DNA from: Balanoglossus misakiensis
Taxonomy: Eukaryota > Hemichordata
Reading direction: 5' to 3'
NCBI GenBank assembly: GCA_040954595.2
Contig: CM082583.2
Location: 13,578,001 to 13,642,000 of the forward strand
DNA length: 64,000 nt
The position numbers and the translations under genes were made by a program. Below are positions 1 to 46,075 of this stretch, piece after piece. The notes beneath the pieces were generated by a model. That model saw only the letters and a program-made list of their open reading frames with translations. It did no database searches and had not been told where the DNA came from. How positions within the stretch are numbered: the stretch's first letter is position 1; each line of letters starts with the position of its first letter.

Positions 1-161
1 ACAAATAGACACTGCGTAATATTAGAGGTACTCTCTTTTTTCATCATGTAAACAATAGCCTACATCTCAGTCGAAAATGTGAATAATACGGGCAATTTCG
101 AACTATAGGTGACCCTAGTTCATTAAAATTAGAATTGAGTACCTTTTTTTCTCAGTGACAC

Positions 162-548
162 TCACTTTCCATTGTCCGTGATGTCGACATCATCACCGTC
201 GTCGTCAAAATATTCGAAGTCTCTACGTTCGACTTCAGTTAGGCCTACAGTGTTGGCTTGTGTCACGGATCCGTTTTCTCCATATGAACCGTTTTCACCT
301 CCAATATATTCCATTTCTTCTTCGTCGTCTGTCGATAGGCGTTGGTGGTGGTCTTTCCGATGCCTCACAAACACAGCAAATGTTCCGATGGTATATGAAG
401 CTGATACAATAGTCAATACGAGAGACACAATGTAGAGAACGCGATGATCACTAACATATGCGAATATAAAACTTGTTAAAAATAAAGCAGTCGAAAGGGT
501 CGAGAGAGTACACACTGCGTTGCCCACCATTTTTACTGGGAGACACAT
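162..548 (-). CDS. Small two-TM membrane protein or terminal exon of a tetraspan-like gene
   Basis: An open frame of 128 codons on the minus strand. Two hydrophobic segments (about residues 13-34 and 37-61) are joined by a very short loop (SDHR). A basic stop-transfer (RHRKDHHQR) follows, then a strongly acidic tail with DDEEEME and DDDGDDVD runs and two NGS glycosylation-type sites. I do not recognise the family. The frame is closed by a TGA just upstream of the first ATG. A usable acceptor (tctcccag) lies just inside the frame, so this may instead be the last exon of a claudin-like four-TM gene carrying TM3, TM4 and the cytoplasmic tail. The acidic biased composition and the paired TM segments argue that it is coding. 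The upstream exons, if any, were not found. Confidence 0.4.
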   Translation of the reverse strand: MCLPVKMVGNAVCTLSTLSTALFLTSFIFAYVSDHRVLYIVSLVLTIVSASYTIGTFAVFVRHRKDHHQRLSTDDEEEMEYIGGENGSYGENGSVTQANTVGLTEVERRDFEYFDDDGDDVDITDNGK

Positions 549-2725
549 CCGGCAAATAATTCACAGAAATACTGGAAAACGTTTCGTCATCAAACACATA
601 CTCCGTGGATGTGATGGTTAGAACAAAGCCGTTGTAGTTGCCCTATGCCAATCTGCAGTAAAGATAGGAAACAGACACGATGTGAGATATGCAAATTAGC
701 CAACATGTGGTTATGAATAGCACAGCATGCGTGCATGCATTATTAATATTTTAAGCTCGATCAATACATGAGGTCATCGCTCTCAAATATCAAATTGAAA
801 ATTGACAATGCTCATAAAATTTATCAACTGCGGATAGCCGCTAAATTTTCGTGTTCACTAGCTCTATCAATGCAAAGCTGGTGCAATGATTTTTCTTAGT
901 TATCTTATATTAATTTCAAATTAAATTCACGAATAAAATTTCATTAAACAGAGAATAAGCTTATTGATTATACGGATATATTGGAGGTCACATTGCGCGT
1001 GTACTATTCATCTACATTCAATGAAGGGTTGTACTGGTTTTATAAACGTAACTGAGGACTACAATTTGGTATCATGATATCAATATTGTAAATTTACCAT
1101 TTATTGTCGGTTACACTTCCATTAATTTAATCAAAGTTATCCATTGCTACTACCACGCTCATGATGATTTCTTTGCTCTCTTCCGGATTTTCAGTTCATT
1201 CGCCATATGGTTAGGCATGGAAACTATTGCTATTTAGAAATTGCTTGGCTTACAGATTCATGTTCTTTGTTGAGTCGTTGAAATAGTATAGGGAAATGGA
1301 CAATTTTCAGTAGAAATTTTGACTGTTGTTGAAGTCATTCCTGAAAAGACTACAAAATAGACGCTGCAATAAAAAATACCCGCAATTGTATCTGTAAACG
1401 TGCGGCATCTCGTGAGCGAATAGTAGGCCTATACCTTGATATTTGTTGTACAATTCTGCTGTTTATCGCACTTATTATTTTTAAACTTTGAACTTACCTT
1501 AATATCAGTTTCAACCCCAACTTTCTGTGTTAGTGTACTGCACTATCTATTTAATGTCCATCAAATTTAAACTGGAGTAGTTATTGTTCATTTGCCGAAC
1601 ATGACGTCACCACACATACCCAACCGACCATGCGGTGTCACAGCTGACAGCAACATTAGTCACATGATCTTTACATCAGTGAATCGCGACGTGCCATCAA
1701 TGGTAGGCAGATAAAAATTATAAATGAATTTAAATTAAATAAATGTAAAGTGTGTGTTAAGGGGAGGATGTGTATATGTGTGTACATGACACAATATTAT
1801 CATAAATAATGATAAATATCTTTCGAGTACTTCAATTTTATTGTCTAAAATAAAACTAGTGAGACAAACTGTATTTGGAGATCTAAGAATGTGCTGCATA
1901 CATCCTCAAGAAAATATAAAAATAACATTTGCGTAATACTAGTATATAAAATAAACGTAGCTTTAAACACAGAGCTTTTTTTCTGGGCACATCTGTACCG
2001 AAATCTTACAATAGAACCACCCACAACCAGCCTCAATGGGTACATGCACAAGAATTGAACTCGCAACTCGTACAACGGAAAAAAAGGATACGAAATGTGT
2101 CCCTATCAACAAATGGTATCGTCTGCTTTCTTTTAGAAAACAGGTATGCAAACTATGCCAAATCCAAAACACGATTTTGTGTGTAAAATGCAAACGTACG
2201 TAACCACTTTCCCAATCAATGGCGACACCCTAAGAGAGATAGCTGCAGCCTGTCGGAAACTTACGTGTGAGAGTGAGTATGTTCTTCTTTCTCTTGTTTT
2301 ATTTAAAAAAGATATTCCCTTCCAGGCAGAGTTACATGGTGATTACTTTCGGAAACAACAAATCCACCTGTACATACAGTGCTTTGAAAATGACACTCAG
2401 AAACAACCCATTTTTGAAATTCAATTCCCATTTTGTGAAACTGTTTGAAAACACACTCTACAATGTGAAACAGTCATCCCTGGTAGTGGTGCACAGACAG
2501 TCCCGACTGAACAGTCGAACGATCATGGTCACACGACAAAAGAATAATCGTTTGTCGGGATCAAAGTAGAAGACCAGAATTTAAATTTCTAAAGAGCCTG
2601 TTGCATATGATTATTGAAATCCTAATGCATCCGCTTGCTTGATTTTAGGATGCGCTTAGTTTTGGCACTTGACATAAGAGTGTGACAACGCCTCCACTTA
2701 CGCCATTAACAGTCTACCCTTAGCC
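549..2725. other. Gene-poor spacer
   Basis: AT-rich DNA with no exon that I could connect to a gene. It contains short open frames, including a small Cys-rich stretch near 2.14-2.2 kb (CKLC...CVKC), but none has a family match or a splice-compatible partner. It may hold upstream exons of the minus-strand gene to its left and the promoter of the EMI gene to its right. I see no distinct regulatory motif. Confidence 0.4.
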
Positions 2726-5133
2726 ATGGATGTTTCCAATGTAACCAGAGTGTTGACGTTACTTGCATGTATACTAGCAATGACTACAACAACGGAGCTT
2801 GGACCGGGGTAAGTTATTTTACGATGCTGCGAAATTCTTGATTCGTGGAGGAATTCCACGTTTCTTATGTCCTAGTCACATATCCCAGGCAAAGTTTTTC
2901 ATTTCTTTCACTTTCTTTTACTCTCCAATCTGTTGGTTCAGAGTATTTTTAATGATAATTACTACAAAACAAAAGTCTTTGTGCTCAAAGGCATTTGTTC
3001 AGGAGAGACAGAAGTTGCATAAGTACATTTTGTGACGCATAGTGTTTTCCCTGCGACATTGGTTACGCGGGATTGGCCGCACAATTGTCGTAGTCTTCAG
3101 TTCTGTTGTAACCGATGTAATCCATCCATTCAGTTCTATACATCATGTTCCCATTATATTTCATGCATGGTCTGATTGCTTTTGTTACAACTTATGCCTA
3201 TATTTGATATCTATGACGTTTATAACTTTATATCGTTCATTATATAACTCTTCACAACACAGGGAGAACGTGTGTCCTGTTATCGTTACGTATGTAAGCT
3301 ACCAAGATATGGCCATAAACATCACCCGACAGGAAAGTTTTCGTGAACAGTGTGATCTGAGTTCACGTGACAATCTATGCACCAAATACAGGTAAGAGAA
3401 ATATATCATTCCACTCACGAAAATGACCAAGGAAATCTATTACAGAATGATTTAGGTTTGGCTACACAAATCGTGATTTAATTCCCAATAGCAATGACGA
3501 TTTAGACTGTTTGCTTTGTACTTTTGAGGGTGTTATCAAGAAGACAAAGACATACATGTATAATTGATAATAATTGGGTAGATGTTTTTATTTAATCGAT
3601 TGTATAGAATAGGATATCAACTAGTGACGCATCGACTGTCTCGTCTTCAGTATAAAATGGAATATCATTGCTGCGACGGGTACGAGGAACGTCCTGTCGA
3701 CGAAAGCATCGGATGTTTTCCCATAGGTGAGTGTTGCTATGGTGTAATTAGGAAAGCGAGTTTTGTGTTCGATGTTTAGGCAGGTCTCTTCACGAAAGAT
3801 ACTTTCACTCGACAGACGTTGCTTCTGGACTCTTGTAAGCGTATTTTCAATAAGATTCGTGATCAGAAATAAGGACTGCGCTGTTTTATTTCTTTCAAGA
3901 CGAAATTCAAACAAATTGCCAAAACAACAACGGTGGATGTGATCATCTCTGTGCTGAGGTTAACGGCAGAGGGCAGTGTTCATGTGTGCAAGGATTCAAC
4001 CTTGGTTGGGATTCGAGATCTTGCACAGGTAAGCACAATGTATTTCATGATAAGTGAGTGTCCAGTCCTACTCAGGTGAGCTACACTCTCTGTACGGAGA
4101 ATGAATAACTACGAATGTGACTGAAAACGTTCCCATTTCCTACATTTTCTAAACTGCGATATTTTTGCTCTTGAATGTAACACAGATGTCAACGAATGCA
4201 ACGACCAGAGTCATGAGTGCCACCATAACTGTATCAACACCATCGGTGGTTATGTCTGTTCTTGTCGGCCTGGCTATGAACAAAGTGAAAACTCCAAAAC
4301 ATGTACTGGTAAGTAGGTCATATTTTCCTTTTCTGCCTATTTTGTCATCGCACACTGCAACTCGCCAGTTAATCTTCTGATTATCGTTGTTTATCTGTCT
4401 TCTCATAGAAATACAGTCAACAGTAGTTTCGACTGACGCCGTTTCAGTGCCTAGAACCACGGTCCCTCCACACACAAATGATGAGCACAATACCCAATCG
4501 ACCGTAACAACATACGCCGTCACAGAACCTACCATAGACGATGACAATAACACCAACATGACGTCATCTGGCAAAACCTCTCTAATATCACACCTTTTGA
4601 TCGGTTGTGCTGCCTTACTTCTCGTTTTTCTTATAGTGATGCTCTTTCTTTTATTCTGTAATAAAAGGTGAGTGTGAACGACAATCTGAGAACTTTCGAG
4701 CATTGAAAATGAATTAAAACCACTAAATACCGTTAGAATGCACAAGAACTGCAGTGACAATGAAGAACAATTATGGGCGTTACTCTATGCACTGGACTAA
4801 ACTCATATCGTGTTGTACGAAATGTGTTTAATTGTATACGTCGCTAAAATTGCTGCTTTAAATTTTTATTTTAGAACTTGCAAGAAGAAAAGTACAATGG
4901 AACGATATCGAGAAGCGGTTGCGAATAGCCATCGTCAAATGAATGTGTACACACTGTACAGCGAGACGTTAATTGAGGAGGCCACGATTGCGAATGGCGC
5001 CATCAACGGAAAGGAATCTATGCACAAGAATGACTCCATAGGTACAGAGAACGGTGATTTCGATAATGCACAGGAAGAGACTACCATCGTCGAGGGAAAT
5101 TTTGGTGATAGGATAAAGTTAACTACCGTTTGA
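2726..5133 (+). CDS. EMI-EGF-EGF-transmembrane protein (7 exons)
   Basis: Exons: 2726-2808, 3263-3391, 3608-3726, 3900-4028, 4186-4308, 4409-4667, 4875-5133. They sum to 1,101 nt (366 aa) with all phases compatible. Residues 1-25 are a signal peptide. Residues about 30-110 form an EMI domain: it starts NVCP, has later Cys residues and a Tyr-rich stretch, and ends YHCCDGYEE. EGF1 spans about 113-153. A calcium-binding EGF starts with DVNEC at 154. A Thr/Ser-rich stalk follows, then one TM helix at about 257-278 and an 86-residue cytoplasmic tail with a YSETL tyrosine motif. EMI followed by a plain EGF and a Ca-EGF resembles EGFL7/8, but those are secreted. MEGF10/PEAR1 are membrane-anchored but carry many EGF repeats. 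The likely role is a surface adhesion or signalling receptor. The 3' end faces the channel gene only 265 bp away. Confidence 0.85.
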
Positions 5134-5398
5134 TGATAATCGGGGGGGGGGGCGATAGAATCGTGATCTACTGACAGGGGTATGATCTCGTCATTCAACA
5201 TTACAGTAATATCTAAATGTAAGCCTACAACATAATGGAATATATGTATCGCCAGTTCTCTTAAGTCAAGTTACGGTGATGTGGTACAATATCGTGTACA
5301 AAGCCTCAAACCATTGCACAATGGACGACTACTAATGAAACCTTGATCTTCCCTAATTAGGTGCAATGGCAACTAGTCGGCCAAGTTGTCATTAGGTT
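5134..5398. other. Convergent 3' junction with poly-G run
   Basis: Only 265 bp separate the stop codons of the EMI gene (+) and the channel gene (-), so their 3' UTRs probably share or overlap this stretch. It contains an uninterrupted G run near 5142-5151. No canonical AATAAA was seen for the plus-strand gene in this gap. Confidence 0.5.
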
Positions 5399-8300
5399 TT
5401 ACAGCTGAATATTATTGTCAGTGTCTCTCAGTAACACCGGCCAATACACCAGGTTAAAGGTTATGAAGCAGATAGGAAATGCATAACGACAACATTTGTC
5501 AATCCGGAAAGCGCGAGAAACTTCCTCGTGTTGTTTCACTTGTTTTTCGATGTCGAGAGAGTCCTCTGTTCCAGAAGCACGTGCTTGAAATCCATTTCCC
5601 TGATTTGGGCTGACTTCAATGAGAGCTAGCTCTGCTCCAGCTGACGTTAACACATCCTGGAATTTGATTGTCAAAAAAGTAACATCGTTATTTCTAACTT
5701 GTTGAGACATTTGATGATTTTAAAGTAATGCTGCGAAAAATTGACGGTTGCGCTGAAAGTAATGCGACAGTCTCAGTACATGTACTGTACTATGCAAAAA
5801 CTCAATAATCACCTTGATTCTGCTTCTTCCGAATCTTTGCAAGCAATAATTGACGCATGCGTATTCAAAAAGTGCCCCAGTAACAAATATCAAGCACAGC
5901 GCCATCCATACATCTATTGCCTATTAGACGAAAAAGAAAAACATTCCGTTTTGAGGACTGAGACCTGAATGATAGCGACGAGATAATTCTGTGTTGGAGA
6001 AAGAAAGAGACAAATGTCAAGTTTTTAATTTGGCATGATGACATTGTATTGTGAACACGTTATGCCGAGATTGATTGGTTCTTTTGAGCTCCATATATAC
6101 AATGCATGCCAATAATGTTTAAACTTACTGTGGCGTATGAAACTTTTGGTAATGCTTCATGTACACCAATGGCCTGTGTAGTTATTGTGAGAAGTGATGT
6201 TATGCACAGTGATATACGTGCCGGTGATGCAAACGGGTTGATGAAAAAGGAAACCCACGACAGAAGCACCAATAGAAAGCTTGGGATGAATATAATCAAC
6301 CAATAATAGCCGAGCTCTCTTCTCAATGTAAAAATCGCCATGATGCAGGTAAAATTTCCTGTGGATATTGTAAAGTAGTTGAAAGAATTGGTCATTGAAC
6401 CATCGGGAATGTCAAGAACGTCCATATTAAAAGAAAGTTACAAAGACAAGTCGTAACGGTCAGACCTTGGGCCCCATTTCCAATTATGTATAAATTGCAT
6501 ATAATTTAATAGATTGATTTTTTATAACACACCTGTGCACTGGAATGAATGTCAACGCAATTATAGAAAATATGTGTAATAACTGACCGGTGTAGTAAAG
6601 TTTATCACATCGACCGAGTCTGTGATCGGTGACAGTAAACTGTTGCAATTCGAAGATAGTGTCGTTCGTAAGCGGTGTGTCGTCTTTCCATTCAAATATG
6701 AGTTCTTGAGTTGTGTATCCATCTGCAGCAAGTAGAATGGTTACAATGTTACGCATTCTCAGCTATAGGATAAAATATAGCGAAAATCATAAATCTTTAA
6801 GTATTTTAACGATTGTACGAAATCGAAAGCTTTCACTATAGTGACAAATAAAAAGGGTGGTAATTCACTTACAGCTCTCCATTTGTAAGTAACACATTTG
6901 CCGATCAAGAGGAAACTTTGAAAATCTCATTGGACAGGCTAAGGTTAATGTCAACCTGTGAAGTGGAGAAAAATGGAAGTAATCACAATGGCTCTAATGG
7001 AAGATTGCTTTGAAAGACTTCAACGTGGTGAGATCATGTGTTTTCCAAAGAACCACTACAAATTTTCAAAAGTACTGAAGTATTTGAATATTTTGAGAGC
7101 ATACACAATATCAACATACTTGTCGTTTTACTAATTGTGTTAGTGGTATTTGAACAAAAACGGACGGCAATCGGTTCTTAGTAAATTATGGATGAGAATA
7201 CTCTGTGTTTCTATATCAATTATAAAACCAGATGTGAAATTAATATTCTCACGACCATGTACGTGATTTGAGTACAACTACGGTTCTCGAGAAACAGACA
7301 TTCAATATTAATAACCAATAATAAAAATACTGCCTGTCTATATACATGTAAAAGGTGTATTGACTAGTTGACGAAGGCTGTAGGAAAAACAGCAATTGAT
7401 CATAGACCTAAAATATTAAATGATATGACATCATGTTTTTAAGGCATATCAAAGATGTCATTTACTAGACAATGCATTATCCTTGTGAGAAATTGTTTGT
7501 AAGCATATACACTTCATAACCTTAATTTGTTAACTTGGTATAGAAACATTAGCATTTTAAATTTTAGAAGAGTTTGTCACCCTACCGTACACTGTAAAGA
7601 ACATCGCCGTTTGGCATGAACCGCAGCAGAATATTATCTCTGGTGACGTCGTGAAAATACGCATCTTTTTCGTTTGTGAAAAATAAATCCGGTATCCATA
7701 TTTTATCTAACATGAAGGCTGACGGTGGTATATGATTTGTTGTTAGGTTGTATTTCAGACGAGGGTCATTCCAGCGCATGCGCAAGAAAATTGTCATCCC
7801 GAAATCCTAAATACAACGAAACCGATTAAGAGATTGATAGATTTGCAGGTGAGATATTGCCTTCAGATATAGCAACTTTCAATTCTGCTGCAAAGTTACA
7901 GGCAAAAGACTCTGATAATCGTGATAATACAGATCTTATCCACATCTAAATTATAAATAAGTACAAATCCACCAAAATGGGCATTACGAAATGACGTCTC
8001 AAATAATAATAAAAAGGCTCTTCGTATCGGCATTAATTATTTGTGACTTAAACAAGCACGACTGGCTGATGTATACTCACCATGGTTACTTCTTTAATAC
8101 TGTCAAATCTACTAATATGAATGTCAATATGGATCGTCGTCGGCAGACCTTTAAAGAGACGAGCACTTATGTAATTTTGATAGGGTGGCAAAAATCGAAA
8201 TATGCGACTAAGATATAGCTTATGAAAGATTACCAGAGATGATAGCTTATAAAAGCTTATGAAAGATTACAGGGTGGACATATTTGACTTACGAGGAATT

Positions 8301-8560
8301 GCTTTTTAATACTTAGCTTCGTGCCCCGCATTAAGACGATTTGCTGGGAAAACAAGTTACTGTGGATGCGACGCGTTCACTACCGAGACACATAACTCAC
8401 CATCGAAGTTCGGTCGCAGTCTCCTATCATAGTTGTTCATTAAAGCGTCCAGAAAGAAAGTTGTAGATTTCATGTCATGGGCATCATGAGAGGGAGAATT
8501 CTCTTCTTCCGTGGTGCTGCAGACCAGCAAAAAGAAGAAAACAACGATTTTTAAAATCAT
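5399..8560 (-). CDS. GLRA-like: Glycine-receptor-like Cys-loop anion channel subunit (8 exons)
   Basis: Minus-strand exons in gene order: 8401-8560, 8081-8148, 7586-7806, 6873-6955, 6588-6722, 6129-6358, 5813-5920, 5399-5656. They give 1,263 nt (420 aa) with consistent phases. There is a signal peptide, then the start motif LDALMNNYDRRLRPNFDG. The Cys-loop is C157 to C171. Loop B reads MESYGYT. The second loop-C disulfide typical of glycine receptors is C216-C227 (CDKLYYTGNFTC), keeping the Tyr, Thr and Phe used for glycine. FLRMRWNDPRL keeps the loop D Phe and Arg. M2 is preceded by PAR (268-270), the anion-selective signature, and ends HEALPKVSY. M3 and M4 are present. The M3-M4 loop is only about 60 residues. 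It should be a pentameric plasma-membrane chloride channel. Glycine is the inferred ligand, and glutamate cannot be excluded. Confidence 0.92.
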
Positions 8561-11316
8561 TATTAACCATATTGAATTGGTTTATTACAATTTGTGATAC
8601 AGTCCCCTACACCAACTGCATTCGAATAGTGACTTACAAGTTTTCAAATATCATTTATTCATTCTAAAAGAACTATTTACACATGAAAATATCCATAACA
8701 GAGGGCATTGCAAAAGGTGAGCTGAAAAAAATAGTATCCGGAGGGTCAGTCATCTGATGACATTATGAAATTTAGCCTTTTCCAATAGTACATGTTGTCT
8801 TTTTGATAGACTGCTGACCCACGTGACTTTCCGATGTCATACGTGCACGTGTGCCGATATCTATACGTTATGTTACGTTAATTGTTTAAACCATCGGCAC
8901 TTTGATCTCCCTATCAAGAGGAACTTTTCGAACAATGTACAATAACTTTGAACAGACATGTTAACAAGAGTGGCTGAATTCTACGTCCGCGTGTCATATT
9001 TTAGGGAGTCCTTTAGTAAAGCAAGAATAGACCAGGCAGCCAGACAGGTGGCCAGGAAAACCCATCTGTTTTTGCCAAATTTTCACACCCGGAAAGCTAA
9101 ACTTCTGCTCTGAAATATGACAATAAAGTGTTATATTGCATTCTTTGCTCTCGGCTTTTGTATGATGTATTATACTTATACATTTACATAGAGTCAAACC
9201 TATTTGAACTGATGCAGAATATTACATCTCTGTAACTTACCTGCTACTCGCAACAGTGCAGTGAAGAAATGTCACAAAAAGAAAGAGACTGGAAAGACGG
9301 AAAGACGACGGGCACATTTTGATGAAGGCAGCTCACTGACACGCCTGATGATACAAGTCACTTCTCGTGGGCAGCGGGATAGCTGATTGTGTGTAAAAAA
9401 TGTAGCCTGCATGAGAAACTGCCTCGCATACAACCGCGATATCTGTGGGAATGTATTAGCTGTTTGTACTCTTCGCAACTAATTGGTGATGTCGCCTAAA
9501 TGGATATACCTACTTTTTGAAGGGGTGTGCGGCTAGGCATCAGGTCCTCGGTGTGCTAGAAGTGTGGACTGAGAATAGCGCCAAAATTAGCTTGTTATCT
9601 ATATTTGTCGTTTATTCATGTCATCATCATATTAGTTATTTCTGAGGCTAGGTGTCATCCTCAAAAAGACAAAAAATGAGACATAGCCAAGCGAAGACAA
9701 ATAAAACAACAATAATTCGGAAATAAAATTATTTTGCCATCTAGTATATATCTATGCTGTTCCGTTGAAACGAAGTTCGCAATTTTTGACCGAAAAATAG
9801 ACGCATTTCAGAAGAGTAATGTATCTCTTTCGCTAATTAGGTTAATGGGTATGATAATCTACCATGACAGTGTCATTTATCACGTAACAACTTCATGATC
9901 AATAGATATGATGTTATGGCCGATACTCAGTGAGATGGCCGGAATAAACGGGGCTGATATACATAATACTTATATGACCTTCAGGTATTTGGGATTATCG
10001 TCTTACTGTGGCAATTCCGCGACACCTTGTAGCTAAGCGATGCATCTTTTAATTATAAATATTTCAACAATAATATAATGTTCTATTTGACTGCCTTTTG
10101 CACACAGGTTTCATCCAGGGTTCAGTCACGAGGAAAAAAAAACACACGTGTGTTTGTATCATCTTACAACTTCATATGATTGATTTTTTTTGCAAAGTTC
10201 AATTTGACTTCAGTTACATCTTTACCTTCAATGTGTGGCTAGCGAAGATAATGCACTTTGCAATTAACTGTCTCTTGGCACCTGTGCTTCGCGTTGTGAA
10301 GGAAATGAAAATGTACAAGACTTGCGTCCATTTTTGGTTATTTGATGCTATGGTTTATTAAAACATTGACTGAAGTGGACCGACACAATAGTATTATATA
10401 AACATTAAAAGAGAGATTGAAGATTCGACAAGCTGTATACTGGTAATTAATTGGAATTGGGTGCTTTGCAGACATCGTCCGTCAAATAATTAATGCTATC
10501 TAACCTGAAGAGAAAATGAAATCATAATGTCATTAATATAAAGGTTGTAGTATGATTAATTTATGCTGATGTGTTAGCCTTTTTGAATACAGGCCACTCT
10601 TTGCTGAAAACAAATTAATTGGCTAACGTATCTACAATACAGATATTCATGTCCCCCTCTGCCTGTCAATGTACTTTATTAAAGTTATCTTTGATCATAG
10701 ATATATATGCCCAAGGTTTGTTAATGCTGAAATTCTGTGTGTACTTATTTCGTGATAAAGAATAATACAACAGAAACTGAAATAAGAAAATATTACTGAC
10801 AGAATCTGCCAGGAATATTCGTGAAAGAAAGTGCATACGAGCTGATTCCCTTCTGGCACATTCTAAATATAACGTAATCAATGATCAGACAAAATTAGTT
10901 TTGGCGTATGCCTAACGATCAGCAGGAGGCCAGGAAAATAATTAGGAGAACAAATTATTGTCAGTGAATACATCTTAATTAGTGTGAGCCACTAATTTCA
11001 TTTTTATCACGCCATCTAGAGGTTATTTGGATTCAAAAGTTTACCGTCACCTGGTGGCGCTATTTCCTTGACGCTATCGGCACAAGTACATGTACAACAG
11101 TTTGCACAAGCTTGTTGCAGACTCGACTATAGACGGAGGAGTTACTATTGTTTATTGTGCTCGTGTAAACAATGACTGTTTTATCGAATTTTTCGTTAAA
11201 CTAGCGTCGAATTGAAACCTGTTGTAGGTGCACAAACGTATTGGATCGGATAATCTTACAGGAGGACCAGAAAGCCCACCGAAAATTTGTAAAAAAATAG
11301 CTGCCACTTAATTTCA
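8561..11316. other. Spacer between divergent channel and laminin genes
   Basis: The channel gene (-) and laminin gene (+) diverge from here, so both promoters probably lie in this 2.76 kb. Short frames near 9.0-9.5 and 10.7-10.9 kb look like noise. I found no coding exon, RNA gene or clear mobile element. Untranslated first exons may be hidden here. Confidence 0.4.
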
Positions 11317-44864
<33,548 letters not shown>

Positions 44865-45656
44865 ACTGAAGACCATGTAACAGTGATCTGCTTAAGTGTT
44901 GTTTTTCATAGGAAATAGATAATATTTTAGTTGATGATGCAAATAATATTGATTTTATTTTTCCCTTAGAACGCCACTTACATATCTTTTAAAAATTGTG
45001 TTAACAGGTGTTTTTAATTAGCATTTTCAGGCCTTTTAATATTATGAGTATTTTTGTCATGTTTCTTTGTCTTCAAAATAGTAACTCAAAAAGGGATAAT
45101 CAGAAGACTGCCAGAAATCGTACACAATCATACATACTGAACAATCAACTTACACAATTAACTATGGAATTAATTAATGATTGTCTGATGTTGTATAAGA
45201 CATTAAATTCTGAGTATCATCAAATGTAATCTGGCTATGATCTGTGGTTTACTGACATGCAATTTATTAAGCATGAGCATCATGTTCCATGAGAATGTTT
45301 GAAAAACTACTGCCTAGACTAACTCTGCAGTGACCCTCAATTTTTCAGGGAAAACTTGTAGTTTTCTGGTAAGATTTAGCAAATAATAATCAATGCTATT
45401 GTATATGTTTTTTTAGCCTGTAGGATATGTTTAGCATGTTGTTTTGAGATTTATTCCTGATCCAACAGTTCAACAACCATATCAAGTTAAGTTCCCGTTT
45501 CAAGTCAAAGTTCTGGTATAATTTTAAATGTTTTGTGGTTAATTTATTTCTATCTACAGAAGTTATTTGATATCATAAAATATTTGGACCGAACAAGATA
45601 CTGGTATAAAGTATACAATAGATAGAAATTACTAAAGATTTGATAGATATTTAATG

Positions 45657-45678
45657 AATAAATACCACAAAGAATAAA
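45657..45678 (+). terminator. Candidate laminin poly(A) signals
   Basis: Two AATAAA hexamers at 45657 and 45673, about 0.8 kb after the laminin stop codon. No better candidate was identified nearer. The assignment to laminin is inferred from position. Confidence 0.4.
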
Positions 45679-46075
45679 ATGTTTATATGTTTTTGTTGTT
45701 GAATGTTGATAAATGGTCGACTCCCCCCTGTTGGCCAAATTTCTTCTGCAAGTGTTCTGGCCAAGTTCTCTAATTGTCTGGCTTCCTTTTTGTACAATTA
45801 GCAAGAATGTGGTAAGTTAAGAAAAGGAAATACATAAAACTAACACAACAAAGATGCTGTCTCCGCAATCGTTCAATTTTCGACTAAATTCAAGGCATTT
45901 TATTTCAAAAACAAGCTCGGTGGTCGTATATCCGTGGTAAAATGTGTGTCTGGATAGAAACAAAGTAAACTATTGTTTTACTTTTGGTGGCGCGCTAGCA
46001 TGGCCACATCGACAACTCCGATTGGTCGATTTTTCTGCTGTAGTGACCTTTGACCTCTTCGATTTCGACTGCAAG

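Noticed and set aside
2120-2570. Cys-rich short frame (CKLC...CVKC) that could be a transposase zinc-finger remnant
   Set aside because: Only two Cys pairs, a stop soon after, and no flanking transposase motif or TIR. Too little support.
4149-4760. 203-codon open frame on the minus strand
   Set aside because: It is antisense to the Ca-EGF and stalk exons of the EMI gene, which show splice sites and family motifs on the plus strand. The antisense product has no recognisable feature.
45008-45229. 73-codon frame after the laminin stop
   Set aside because: It is within the probable laminin 3' UTR and shows no domain or conserved start context.
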